DNA from: Cryobacterium ruanii
Lineage (GTDB): Bacteria > Actinomycetota > Actinomycetes > Actinomycetales > Microbacteriaceae
Direction of reading: 5' to 3'
Length of the DNA stretch: 64,000 nt
Assembly: GCF_004404055.1 (NCBI RefSeq)
Contig: NZ_SOHK01000014.1
Location: forward strand, 164,021-228,020
Both the position numbers and the translations under genes were made by a program. The number at the start of each line of letters is the position of its first letter. Within the stretch, counting starts at the first letter, position 1. The notes beneath the pieces were generated by a model. That model was given only the letters and a program-made list of their open reading frames with translations, ran no database searches and was not told the origin of the DNA. This document shows positions 56,876 through 64,000 of the stretch, piece by piece.

Positions 56876-58060
56876 CTACCGGGACAGCAGCAGCGCTTCG
56901 CCCTGGCCTCCGCCGCCGCACAGGGCGACGGCGGCCTTGCCGGAGCCGCGCCGAGCCAGTTCGAGCGCGGCATGCAGGGCGATGCGCCCACCGCTCGACC
57001 CGATCGGATGACCGATCGCTATCCCACCGCCGTGTATGTTCACGACATCAGCGGATACTCCGAGCACCTTCGATGACTGCGCGACGACCGAGGCGAACGC
57101 CTCGTTGATCTCGATCAGGTCGAGGTCCGCTACTGTCCACCCCTGGCGGCTCAGGGCGTGGCCGATGGCGTTTGCCGGCTGGGAATGCAGAGAATTGTCG
57201 GGACCGGCGACCTGACCGCTCGCCTCGATCACTGCGAGCCACGGCAGTCCGTGCTTCTCGGCCCAGGCACGGCTGGTGACGACGACCGCGCTTGCGCCGT
57301 CGCTCAGGGGGGCGGCGTTGCCGGCGGTGATGCTTCCCGCCGGGTCGAAGGCGGGGCGCAACCGGCCGAGCGTCTCGGTCGTGCTCTCGGCGCGCACGCC
57401 CTCGTCGGTGCTGATCAGCAGCGGCTCACCCTTTCGCTGAGGAACGCTGATCGGGGTGATCTCGTCGCTGAACAGGTCGCTCGCTGCGGCCGCTGCGGCC
57501 CGCTGGTGCGAGGCGGCTGCGATTTCGTCCTGCTCGAGCCGGGTCTGGCCGAGCTCCACGTTGGCGCGCTCGGTCGAGAGGCCCATGGAGAGGCCGTCGA
57601 AGGCGTCGGTGAGCCCGTCGTGGGCGGCGTGGTCGAGGGCGGAGACGGTTCCGTAGGCCCAGCCCTGGCGGGATCCGGGCAGCAGGTGGGGAGCCCGCGA
57701 CATGGACTCCTGGCCACCGGCTACGACGACATCCGCTTCACCGAGGCGCACTAGGCGGGCGGCATCGATGACCGCAGCCAGACCCGAGAGACACACCTTG
57801 TTGAGCGTCATGGCCGGCACACTCCACGGGATGCCGGCAGCCACGCTGGACTGCCGGGCCGGGTTCTGCCCGCAGCCGGCTTGCAGGACCTGCCCCATGA
57901 GCACGAAGTCGACCTGCTCCGGAACCACGCCCGCGCGGGCGAGGGCACCGACAATGGCGGCGGTGCCGAGGTCGACGGCGGTGAGTGACGAGAGCTGACC
58001 ATTCACGCGACCCTGCGGGGTGCGTGATCCGGCGAGGATTACGACGTCGATTTCGGTCAT
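56876..58060 (-). CDS. Acetyl-CoA C-acetyltransferase (thiolase)
   Basis: Condenses or cleaves acetoacetyl-CoA, 394 residues. The acyl-binding cysteine is in LNKVCLSGLAAV (about 89), the catalytic histidine in GHPIGSSGGR, and the second cysteine in ALCGGGGQGEA at the C-terminus. ATG 58060 is preceded by AAGGAG. Convergent with the protease, 7 bp apart. Biosynthetic or degradative direction cannot be told. Confidence 0.95.
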   Translation of the reverse strand: MTEIDVVILAGSRTPQGRVNGQLSSLTAVDLGTAAIVGALARAGVVPEQVDFVLMGQVLQAGCGQNPARQSSVAAGIPWSVPAMTLNKVCLSGLAAVIDAARLVRLGEADVVVAGGQESMSRAPHLLPGSRQGWAYGTVSALDHAAHDGLTDAFDGLSMGLSTERANVELGQTRLEQDEIAAASHQRAAAAAASDLFSDEITPISVPQRKGEPLLISTDEGVRAESTTETLGRLRPAFDPAGSITAGNAAPLSDGASAVVVTSRAWAEKHGLPWLAVIEASGQVAGPDNSLHSQPANAIGHALSRQGWTVADLDLIEINEAFASVVAQSSKVLGVSADVVNIHGGGIAIGHPIGSSGGRIALHAALELARRGSGKAAVALCGGGGQGEALLLSR

Positions 58061-58177
58061 CGGGACTCCTTTGTCAATGAGGTGCTGCATACCACCTTCC
58101 CAGCATATTGGGGCGTGCCGCGGATATATTCACGGGGCTCGGGACAGCGCCGTCGCCGCACGGGCGGTGACGGGGCT

Positions 58178-58530
58178 AATTCCGTTTTCGTCGCCCGGCT
58201 GCCAAGCGATGATCGGGGTTCCGACCCGACCAACCCGCGCACCGTCTACCAGACCACCGACGTCAAGCCATCGTTCAGCTCGGAACATGACGACATCTGG
58301 GTGGAGTCGATGCTGACCACGGCGACCGGCAGTGGAAACCATCCGGGGGATCGACCGTGTTCGAGAATTGGCCCGGCTTCGCTTCCGGCGGCAGCGGCGT
58401 GCTCAACACCATGACGCCCGGCCACTGCAACACGAACGGCATCGTCGACCTGGCCGACTGCGGGCGCTCGCTGCACCTCGAACACCCCGCGGCGTTCCTG
58501 GAGGCGCTGCTGGCCCGGATGGCGCGGTGA
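58178..58530 (+). pseudogene. Decayed alpha/beta-hydrolase fragment
   Basis: The 521-bp gap between the thiolase and ispG holds gene debris. In one frame 58178-58348 reads as a hydrolase-like interior (NPRTVYQTTDVKPSFSSEHD, DDIWVESMLTTATG). The protein sense then jumps to another frame near 58349 (VFENWPGFASGGSGV, MTPGHCNTNGIVDLAD), and that runs directly into CGRSLHLEHPAAFLEALLAR and a stop at 58528-58530. The last piece is a typical alpha/beta-hydrolase C-terminus containing the catalytic-histidine helix (GHSLHLE-like). A 5' truncation, a frameshift and a large internal deletion are therefore inferred. 58061-58177 shows nothing further. Confidence 0.65.
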
Positions 58531-58569
58531 TCCGGAACGGGCATTCAGGTTGTTGGGTACTACGACAAC

Positions 58570-58575
58570 TAAGCT
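58570..58575 (+). promoter_or_regulatory. Leaderless-type -10 of ispG
   Basis: TAAGCT ends 6 nt before GTG 58582; no ribosome-binding site is present. Confidence 0.5.
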
Positions 58576-58581
58576 GGTTGC

Positions 58582-59736
58582 GTGGCTGCAATCAACTTGG
58601 GGATGCCCAAAGTACCTGAGGTACTCGCTCCCAGACGTAAATCCCGTCAAATCAAGGTCGGAAAGGTTTTGGTCGGCGGCAACGCTCAAGTGAGCGTGCA
58701 ATCGATGACGACGACCCCGACCACGAACATCAACGCGACGCTCCAGCAGATCGCTGAACTCACGGCGACCGGCTGCGACATCGTGCGCGTCGCGGTACCG
58801 ACGCGCGATGACGCCGAGGCCCTGCCGATCATCGCGCGGAAGAGCCAGATTCCGGTCATCGCGGACATCCACTTTCAGCCGAACTATGTCTTCGCCGCGA
58901 TCGACGCCGGGTGCGCAGCCGTGCGGGTGAACCCCGGCAATATTCGCAAGTTCGACGACCAGGTCGGCAAGATCGCCGCCGCAGCTAAGGCGGCCGGCGT
59001 CAGCCTGCGCATCGGCGTCAACGCCGGTTCGCTCGAGCCGAGCCTCATGCAGAAGTACGGCAAGGCCACCCCGGAAGCGCTCGTGGAGAGCGCCGTCTGG
59101 GAGGCGAGCCTGTTCGAAGAGCACGACTTTCACGACTTCAAGATCTCGGTCAAGCACAACGACCCGGTCATCATGGTCAAGGCCTACCGTCTGCTCGCCG
59201 AGCGCGGCGACTGGCCGTTGCACCTCGGAGTGACCGAGGCCGGCCCGAGTTTTCAGGGCACGATCAAGAGCGCAACGGCGTTCGGTCTGCTGCTCGGTGA
59301 GGGCATCGGCGACACCATCCGCGTGTCGCTCAGTGCTCCGCCGGTCGAGGAGATCAAGGTGGGCCTGCAGATTCTGCAGTCGCTCAACCTGCGCGAACGC
59401 AAGCTCGAGATCGTCTCCTGCCCCAGCTGCGGCCGGGCCCAGGTGGATGTCTACAAGCTCGCCAACGATGTCACCGACGGGCTCGAGGGCATGACCGTGC
59501 CGCTGCGGGTTGCCGTCATGGGGTGCGTCGTCAACGGACCTGGCGAGGCCCGCGAGGCCGACCTCGGTGTCGCGAGCGGCAATGGCAAGGGGCAGATCTT
59601 CGTGCGCGGCGAAGTCATCAAGACCGTGCCAGAGTCCGAGATCGTGGCAACGTTGATCGAAGAGGCCAACCGTCTCGCTGCCGAGATGCCGGCCGCCGAA
59701 CTCGGCAGCCCCACGGTCTCCGTCGGCGCTAAGTAG
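58582..59736 (+). CDS. ispG: 4-hydroxy-3-methylbut-2-enyl diphosphate synthase (flavodoxin)
   Basis: Iron-sulfur enzyme of the MEP isoprenoid pathway, 384 residues. It has the TIM-barrel N-terminal part ([19 protein letters not shown] region, [17 protein letters not shown]) and the 4Fe-4S cysteines in SCPSCGR and [10 protein letters not shown]. Near dxr (3.1 kb of plus-strand distance after an insertion). Starts 51 bp after the hydrolase remnant. Confidence 0.97.
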   Translation: MAAINLGMPKVPEVLAPRRKSRQIKVGKVLVGGNAQVSVQSMTTTPTTNINATLQQIAELTATGCDIVRVAVPTRDDAEALPIIARKSQIPVIADIHFQPNYVFAAIDAGCAAVRVNPGNIRKFDDQVGKIAAAAKAAGVSLRIGVNAGSLEPSLMQKYGKATPEALVESAVWEASLFEEHDFHDFKISVKHNDPVIMVKAYRLLAERGDWPLHLGVTEAGPSFQGTIKSATAFGLLLGEGIGDTIRVSLSAPPVEEIKVGLQILQSLNLRERKLEIVSCPSCGRAQVDVYKLANDVTDGLEGMTVPLRVAVMGCVVNGPGEAREADLGVASGNGKGQIFVRGEVIKTVPESEIVATLIEEANRLAAEMPAAELGSPTVSVGAK

Positions 59737-59768
59737 CGTCTCCTGGGCGGTTACATTGCCGTGGGGAA

Positions 59769-59814
59769 GCGGATGGCGGCGCGCGCGTAAGGCGGATGGC
59801 GGCGCGCGCGTAAG
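59769..59814. repeat. Perfect 23-bp tandem duplication at the proS promoter
   Basis: Two identical 23-bp units, 59769-59791 and 59792-59814, each beginning GCGGATGGC and ending CGCGTAAG. Each copy carries the start of a TAAGG -10 hexamer, so the promoter element is present twice. Confidence 0.9.
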
Positions 59815-59816
59815 GT
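59811..59816 (+). promoter_or_regulatory. Leaderless-type -10 of proS
   Basis: TAAGGT ends 6 nt before GTG 59823. The upstream duplicate of the element (TAAGGC at 59788-59793) lacks the final T. Confidence 0.45.
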
Positions 59817-59822
59817 AGACGG

Positions 59823-61586
59823 GTGCCTACACGTCTTTCCAACTACTTCCTCCGTACCCTTCGCGAAGACCCCTCCGACGCCGAGGTGACCAGCCACCGC
59901 CTGCTCGTGCGGGCCGGCTACATCCGTCGCCAGGCTCCCGGTATTTTTGCCTGGCTGCCGCTCGGCCTGCGGGTGAAGGCAAAAGTGGAGCGCATCATCC
60001 GTGAAGAAATGCACGCCGCCGGTGCTCACGAGGTGCACTTCCCGGCGCTGCTGCCCCGCGAGCCCTACGAACTGACCGGCCGCTGGGACGAATACGGCGA
60101 GGGACTCTTCCGCCTGAAAGACCGCAAGGGCGCCGATATGCTGCTCGCGCCGACCCACGAAGAGGTTTTCTCGCTGCTCGTGAAAGACCTGTACAGCAGC
60201 TATAAGGACCTGCCGCTGTCGATCTACCAGATCCAGGACAAGTACCGCGACGAGGCACGCTCGCGCGGCGGACTGCTGCGCGGCCGCGAGTTCACCATGA
60301 AGGATGCCTACTCCTTTGACTACACCGACGCCGGCCTCGATGTCAGCTACCAGCTGCAGCGCGATGCCTATGAGCGCATTTTCGCCCGCTTCGGCCTCGA
60401 GTACGAGATCGTGCAAGCGGATGCCGGCGCGATGGGCGGCTCCAAGAGCGAAGAGTTCTTGCACCCCACCCCCGTCGGCGAAGACACCTTCGTGCGCAGC
60501 GCGGGCGGTTACGCGGCGAACATCGAGGCGTTCCGCACCCTCGTTCCGGCAGGCCGCGATTTCAGTGCGCTGCCCGCCGCGCAGGTCTTCGACACCCCGA
60601 ACACCCCGACCATCCAGACGCTGGTCGACAAAGCCAACCTTGAACACCCCCGCCCCGACGGCCGGGAGTGGACCGCGGCCGATACCCTCAAGAACGTCGT
60701 GCTCGCACTGACCAGCCTTGACGGCACGCGGGAACTCGTGGCGATCGGCGTTCCCGGCGACCGCGAGGTCGACCTCAAGCGGGTCGAGGTTGCGTTCGCT
60801 CCCGCCGAGGTCGAGGCCGCCAACGAGGGCGACTTCGCCAGGAACCCCGGCCTGGTCAAGGGCTACATCGGCCCGTGGAGCGCGGATGGCGCGGTTCTCG
60901 GCGCGAAGTCGACCACGGGTATCCGCTTTCTGGTGGACCCGCGCGTTGTTGCCGGAACCGAATGGATCACCGGCGCCAACGAAGACAATCGCCACGTGTT
61001 CGGCCTCGTCGCCGGCCGCGACTTCGCGATCGACGACGTGGTCGAGGCCTCCGACGTGCGCGCCGGCGACCCGGCCCCCGACGGTACCGGCGCGGTCGAA
61101 CTCATCCGCGGCATGGAGATCGGGCATGTCTTCCAGCTTGGCCGCAAGTACGCCGAGGTGCTCGGCCTCAAGGTTCTCGACGAGAACGGCAAGCTGGTCA
61201 CCGTCACGATGGGCTCATATGGCATCGGCGTGACCCGCATCCTCGCGGTCATCGCCGAACTCAATAACGACGCAAAGGGCTTGATCTGGCCCGAATCGGT
61301 CACGCCGTTCGATGTGCACGTGATCGCCACCGGGCGCGATGAGATCGTCTTCCACACCGCAGAGGCCGTCGTCGCCGCGATCGAGGCCACCGGCCGAGAG
61401 GTACTCTACGACGACCGCCGCAAGGTCTCGCCCGGCGTCAAGTTCGGCGACGCCGAACTTATCGGCGTGCCGTGGATCGTCATCGTGGGGCGTGGCGCCA
61501 CCGACGGCATCGTCGAACTGTGGAACCGCCGCACCGGCGATCGTGAGCAAATCGACGTCGCCGACGTCGCCAGGCACTTCGCGTAA
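59823..61586 (+). CDS. proS: Prolyl-tRNA synthetase
   Basis: Charges tRNA-Pro, 587 residues, the bacterial class II type with an editing insertion (about 225-385, including [15 protein letters not shown]). Class II motif 2 appears as [20 protein letters not shown] (about 140-159), motif 3 as [12 protein letters not shown], and the C-terminal anticodon-binding domain ends with the [14 protein letters not shown] segment. It is followed directly by a strong terminator and then nusA. GTG start without ribosome site. Confidence 0.97.
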   Translation: MPTRLSNYFLRTLREDPSDAEVTSHRLLVRAGYIRRQAPGIFAWLPLGLRVKAKVERIIREEMHAAGAHEVHFPALLPREPYELTGRWDEYGEGLFRLKDRKGADMLLAPTHEEVFSLLVKDLYSSYKDLPLSIYQIQDKYRDEARSRGGLLRGREFTMKDAYSFDYTDAGLDVSYQLQRDAYERIFARFGLEYEIVQADAGAMGGSKSEEFLHPTPVGEDTFVRSAGGYAANIEAFRTLVPAGRDFSALPAAQVFDTPNTPTIQTLVDKANLEHPRPDGREWTAADTLKNVVLALTSLDGTRELVAIGVPGDREVDLKRVEVAFAPAEVEAANEGDFARNPGLVKGYIGPWSADGAVLGAKSTTGIRFLVDPRVVAGTEWITGANEDNRHVFGLVAGRDFAIDDVVEASDVRAGDPAPDGTGAVELIRGMEIGHVFQLGRKYAEVLGLKVLDENGKLVTVTMGSYGIGVTRILAVIAELNNDAKGLIWPESVTPFDVHVIATGRDEIVFHTAEAVVAAIEATGREVLYDDRRKVSPGVKFGDAELIGVPWIVIVGRGATDGIVELWNRRTGDREQIDVADVARHFA

Positions 61587-61597
61587 CCCTTCTGTCG

Positions 61598-61639
61598 AGA
61601 GCGGATGCTGCCGGCGGCCCAGCCGGCAGCATCCGCTCT
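61598..61639. terminator. Very strong terminator hairpin between proS and nusA
   Basis: A perfect 18-bp stem: AGAGCGGATGCTGCCGGC (61598-61615) and its exact complement (61622-61639) around a 6-nt loop. Each arm contains the recurrent octamer GCGGATGC/GCATCCGC. No clear T-run follows. Confidence 0.85.
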
Positions 61640-61767
61640 GTAGCGAACCCGCCGGAACCGGCCCAGCCCGGGCGGGTGGGTGACGGGGCACCGCAGTTTC
61701 GGGTACCGTAGTATCCAGCCCGCTGCGCGGTTTCGCGGCGGCAAGATCTGAATAGAGGAGGCCGGCC

Positions 61768-62805
61768 ATGGACATCGACCTCAGTGTTTTGCGGCTATTG
61801 GAGCGCGAAAAAGAGATTCCCTTCGAGGAACTCGTGCGAATCATCGAACAGGCGATTCTGACCGCCTACGTCAAGCACATCCAGCAAGACGTCACGAAGC
61901 TTGAAGCTTCGAAGATTGCTGAAGCCAGGCACGATACCCAGGATGTGCCCGAAGCGCGCGTCGTTCTTGACCGCAAATCCGGGCATGTGGATATTTACAT
62001 TCCCGAGCACGACGACGAGGGCAACGTCATCGGCGAAGCCGTCGACAACCCGACCGACTTTGGTCGCATTGCGGCCTTCGCTGCCAAGCAGGTCATCAAC
62101 CAGCGCCTGCGCGACTTGGCCGACGACGCGGTGCTCGGCGAGTTCAAGGGCCGCGAGGGTGACATCGTCGCCGGAATTATCCAGCAGGGTCCGAACCCGC
62201 GCATGATCCACGTCGACCTCGGCACCATCGAAGCGATCATGCCCCCCGAAGAGCAGGTTCCCACCGAGACCTACGTGCACGGCGCGCGCATTCGCGTGTT
62301 CGTCACGGCCGTCGGTCGCGGGCTCAAGGGGCCGCAGATCACCGTGTCGCGCACCCATCCATCGCTCGTGCGCAAGCTCTTCGCACTCGAGGTACCCGAA
62401 ATCGCCAGCGGAGTCGTCGAGATCGTGTCGCTCGCCCGCGAAGCCGGCCACCGCACTAAGATCGCCGTGCGCGCGACCGAGCCCGGCGTCAATGCCAAGG
62501 GTGCCTGCATCGGCGAACTCGGCCAGCGCGTGCGCGCCGTGACCGTTGAGCTGAACAACGAGAAGATCGACATCGTCGACTTCTCACCCGACCTCGCGAC
62601 CTTCGTCGCGAGCGCCCTGTCTCCGGCCAAGGTGACGAGCGCCTATGTGATCGACGAGTCGATCAAAGCTGTTCGTGCCCTCGTGCCCGACTACCAGCTC
62701 TCGCTCGCGATCGGCAAAGAGGGCCAGAATGCTCGCCTCGCGGCCAAGCTCACCGGCGCGAAAATCGACATCCAGCCGGACAGTATTCTGGAGGACGCCG
62801 AATAG
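61768..62805 (+). CDS. nusA: Transcription elongation/termination factor NusA
   Basis: Binds RNA polymerase and RNA, affecting pausing, antitermination and Rho action. The 345 residues have the N-terminal polymerase-binding domain, S1 domain (EGDIVAGIIQQGPNPRMIHV, about 130-200) and two KH domains (GACIGELGQRVRAV, LSLAIGKEGQNARLAAKLTG). The acidic C-terminal repeats of E. coli are absent, as usual in actinobacteria. GAGGAGG lies 9 nt upstream of the ATG. No rimP lies before it. Confidence 0.97.
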   Translation: MDIDLSVLRLLEREKEIPFEELVRIIEQAILTAYVKHIQQDVTKLEASKIAEARHDTQDVPEARVVLDRKSGHVDIYIPEHDDEGNVIGEAVDNPTDFGRIAAFAAKQVINQRLRDLADDAVLGEFKGREGDIVAGIIQQGPNPRMIHVDLGTIEAIMPPEEQVPTETYVHGARIRVFVTAVGRGLKGPQITVSRTHPSLVRKLFALEVPEIASGVVEIVSLAREAGHRTKIAVRATEPGVNAKGACIGELGQRVRAVTVELNNEKIDIVDFSPDLATFVASALSPAKVTSAYVIDESIKAVRALVPDYQLSLAIGKEGQNARLAAKLTGAKIDIQPDSILEDAE

Positions 62806-62813
62806 GGGGTACG

Positions 62814-63071
62814 ATGGGATCCGTAAGAACGTGTATTGGCTGCCGTTCGCGCGCCCCTCGATCCTCACTTTTGCGGATCGTTGCTGGGGATTCAGAAATT
62901 GTGGTGGATGAAACCGCCTCAATGCCCGGTAGAGGTGCGTGGCTGCATGCCCGTGAATCGTGCTTTCAGGACGCCGTAAGGCGACACGCTTTCGGGCGTG
63001 CCTTTCGCGTGATCAGGTCACTGGACGCGAAACAACTAGAGAACAGGCTGAATTGGCTTATGGATAACTAA
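62814..63071 (+). CDS. ylxR: YlxR family RNA-binding protein (DUF448)
   Basis: Small basic protein of 85 residues between nusA and infB, the conserved place of this gene. CIGCRSRAPRSSLLRIV and GRGAWLHARESCF match the family. YlxR in other bacteria is reported as nucleoid-associated or as acting with RNase P; not established here. ATG 62814 follows AGGGGG. Confidence 0.93.
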   Translation: MGSVRTCIGCRSRAPRSSLLRIVAGDSEIVVDETASMPGRGAWLHARESCFQDAVRRHAFGRAFRVIRSLDAKQLENRLNWLMDN

Positions 63072-63106
63072 TGAGCGGCTCGAAATGAGACCCGTCCGTT
63101 ATTAAC

Positions 63107-63132
63107 GGTCTGCCCCTTTCCGGGTGCAGACC
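63107..63132 (+). promoter_or_regulatory. Hairpin just upstream of infB
   Basis: GGTCTGC-CCC pairs with GGG-GCAGACC around TTTCC with one bulged T. It ends 15 nt before the infB start and partly masks the region before AGGAG (63139-63143). It may reduce infB translation or be a weak attenuator; there is no T-run. Confidence 0.4.
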
Positions 63133-63147
63133 CGGAACAGGAGAATT

Positions 63148-64000
63148 GTGGCTGCGAAACCACGCGTACACGAGATCGCTACCGAGCTCGGAGTCGACAG
63201 CAAGGTAGCCCTTGCGAAATTGAAAGAAATGGGCGAGTTCGTCAAGGGACCGTCTTCCAGTGTTGAACCGCCGGTAGCGCGTCGCCTTCGCGCTGCACTC
63301 GAGGTCGAAAGCGCGGCCGCCAAGGCTGCTACGCCCGCGCCAGCTGCCGCTGGTACTGCCGCGACGGCAACGCCCGCCCGTCCGAGCCACGGGGCCAAGC
63401 CCGGTGCTCGTCCCGGCCCCAAGCCGCGAACCGAACCGGTCGCGCCCGTCGTCGCCGAGTCTGCTCCGACAGCGGATGCTGCGCCCCTTCCGGTCGTGCC
63501 GCTCACCGTCGCCGAGCGCCAGACCCAGGCCGCCGAGAAGGCCGCTGCCGCCGAGAAGGCCGCTGCGGCCGACAAGGCTGCTGCCGCGGAAAAGCCGAGC
63601 ACCGACACTCCCGAAGCGAAGACCACGGCAGGATCGGCTACGCCGGTCAAGCCGGGAATGCCTCGTCCAGGAGCAGCGCGTCCGGGGAACAACCCGTTCG
63701 CCAGCAACCAGGGCATGGGCCAGCGTCCGACTCAGCCGCCGCGTCCGGGGAACAACCCGTTCGCAAGCGCGCAGGGAATGGGCCAACGCCCGGCAACCCC
63801 CACCCCGAGCAACATTCCGCGCCCTCCGGCACCTCGTCCGGGTGCCCCGCGCCCCGGCGGACCCGGCCAGGCTGCACGCCCGACCGGTTTCGGCCAGCGT
63901 CCAGGCGCCTTCCAGCGTCCAGGCGGCGCCCCGGGTGGAGCCGGCGCCGCCCGCCCCGGCTTCACGCGCCCCGGCGCTCCGGCCGGAGCCCCAGGCTTCG
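63148..64000 (+). CDS. infB: Translation initiation factor IF-2 (3' end outside the window)
   Basis: GTPase that places initiator tRNA on the ribosome; only the first 284 codons are in the window. Residues 4-50 form the IF2-N domain ([32 protein letters not shown]). After about 100 residues of Ala/Pro/Lys linker, residues 170-284 are Gly/Pro/Arg-rich with repeated RPGNNPFAS and GMGQRP units, typical of actinobacterial IF-2. The GTP-binding domain lies beyond the edge. AGGAG lies 4 nt upstream of the GTG. Confidence 0.95.
   Translation, partial: MAAKPRVHEIATELGVDSKVALAKLKEMGEFVKGPSSSVEPPVARRLRAALEVESAAAKAATPAPAAAGTAATATPARPSHGAKPGARPGPKPRTEPVAPVVAESAPTADAAPLPVVPLTVAERQTQAAEKAAAAEKAAAADKAAAAEKPSTDTPEAKTTAGSATPVKPGMPRPGAARPGNNPFASNQGMGQRPTQPPRPGNNPFASAQGMGQRPATPTPSNIPRPPAPRPGAPRPGGPGQAARPTGFGQRPGAFQRPGGAPGGAGAARPGFTRPGAPAGAPGF

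Noticed and set aside
58020..58316. 98-codon open frame before the hydrolase remnant
   Set aside because: Starts inside the thiolase on the opposite strand and has no family likeness; the neighbouring frame explains the region better.
63600..64000. DNA repeats in infB as a mobile or CRISPR-like element
   Set aside because: They are the Pro/Gly/Arg repeats normal for actinobacterial IF-2.

Overview
The window comes from a high-GC Gram-positive bacterium, most likely a member of the Microbacteriaceae (Actinobacteria). The basis is the GC-rich third codon positions, the actinobacterial operon layouts (lysA-hom-thrC-thrB, rho-prfA, atpI-BEFHAGDC, proS-nusA-ylxR-infB), a Rho factor with a long disordered N-terminal half, frequent GTG starts and many apparently leaderless genes. 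The genus cannot be fixed from the sequence alone. Almost all of the window is chromosomal core; no integrase, transposase, phage gene, CRISPR array, tRNA or rRNA was recognised.

Layout. 1-5770: end of a lipid-binding (DUF2993/LmeA-like) gene, then the aspartate-family block lysA-hom-thrC-thrB, each gene overlapping the next, closed by a hairpin terminator. 6012-9761: rho and prfA, one base overlapping. 9773-11330: cysE and cysK on the minus strand (cysteine synthesis), sitting between prfA and prmC. 11446-15014: prmC, a Sua5/YrdC threonylcarbamoyl-AMP synthase, a TagO/WecA-type glycosyl-phosphotransferase and a small AtpI-like membrane protein. 15178-22190: the complete F1Fo ATP synthase operon, with an epsilon subunit lacking the usual C-terminal helices. 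22211-29596: yaaA, malate dehydrogenase, ogt, an aldo/keto reductase and a heterodimeric ABC exporter with one degenerate ATP site. 29699-34567: a DUF4192 protein and the first part of an amine-catabolism region (class III aminotransferase, Lrp/AsnC regulator, aldehyde dehydrogenase).

34669-39587 holds an unusual signalling/ATPase module: PP2C phosphatase, a YjdM/PhnA zinc-ribbon protein, a zinc-ribbon plus FHA protein, and a 1007-residue EccC/EssC-like FtsK/SpoIIIE ATPase with no other type VII secretion gene nearby. 39590-51515 returns to nitrogen and amine metabolism: alanine dehydrogenase, a complete spermidine/putrescine-type ABC importer (potD-A-B-C), an asparaginase II-type protein, and two GABA aminotransferases flanking an OsmC protein and a PadR/HAAS membrane pair. 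Together with 31089-34567 these genes could import polyamines and convert them through aminoaldehydes and GABA to succinate semialdehyde. 51569-61586: plsC-type acyltransferase, dxr, a lipoprotein/Ser-Thr kinase pair, an RseP-type site-2 protease, a thiolase, a decayed alpha/beta-hydrolase, ispG and proS. Dxr, the protease and IspG are the usual actinobacterial MEP-pathway neighbours. 61768-64000: nusA, ylxR and the start of infB.

Two window-wide signals stand out. First, the octamer GCGGATGC (or its complement) recurs far more often than base composition predicts, in genes of both strands and as an inverted pair forming the arms of the 18-bp proS/nusA terminator stem. Second, about a dozen transcription-unit heads carry a TANNNT -10 hexamer 6-8 nt before the start codon, suggesting leaderless transcripts.
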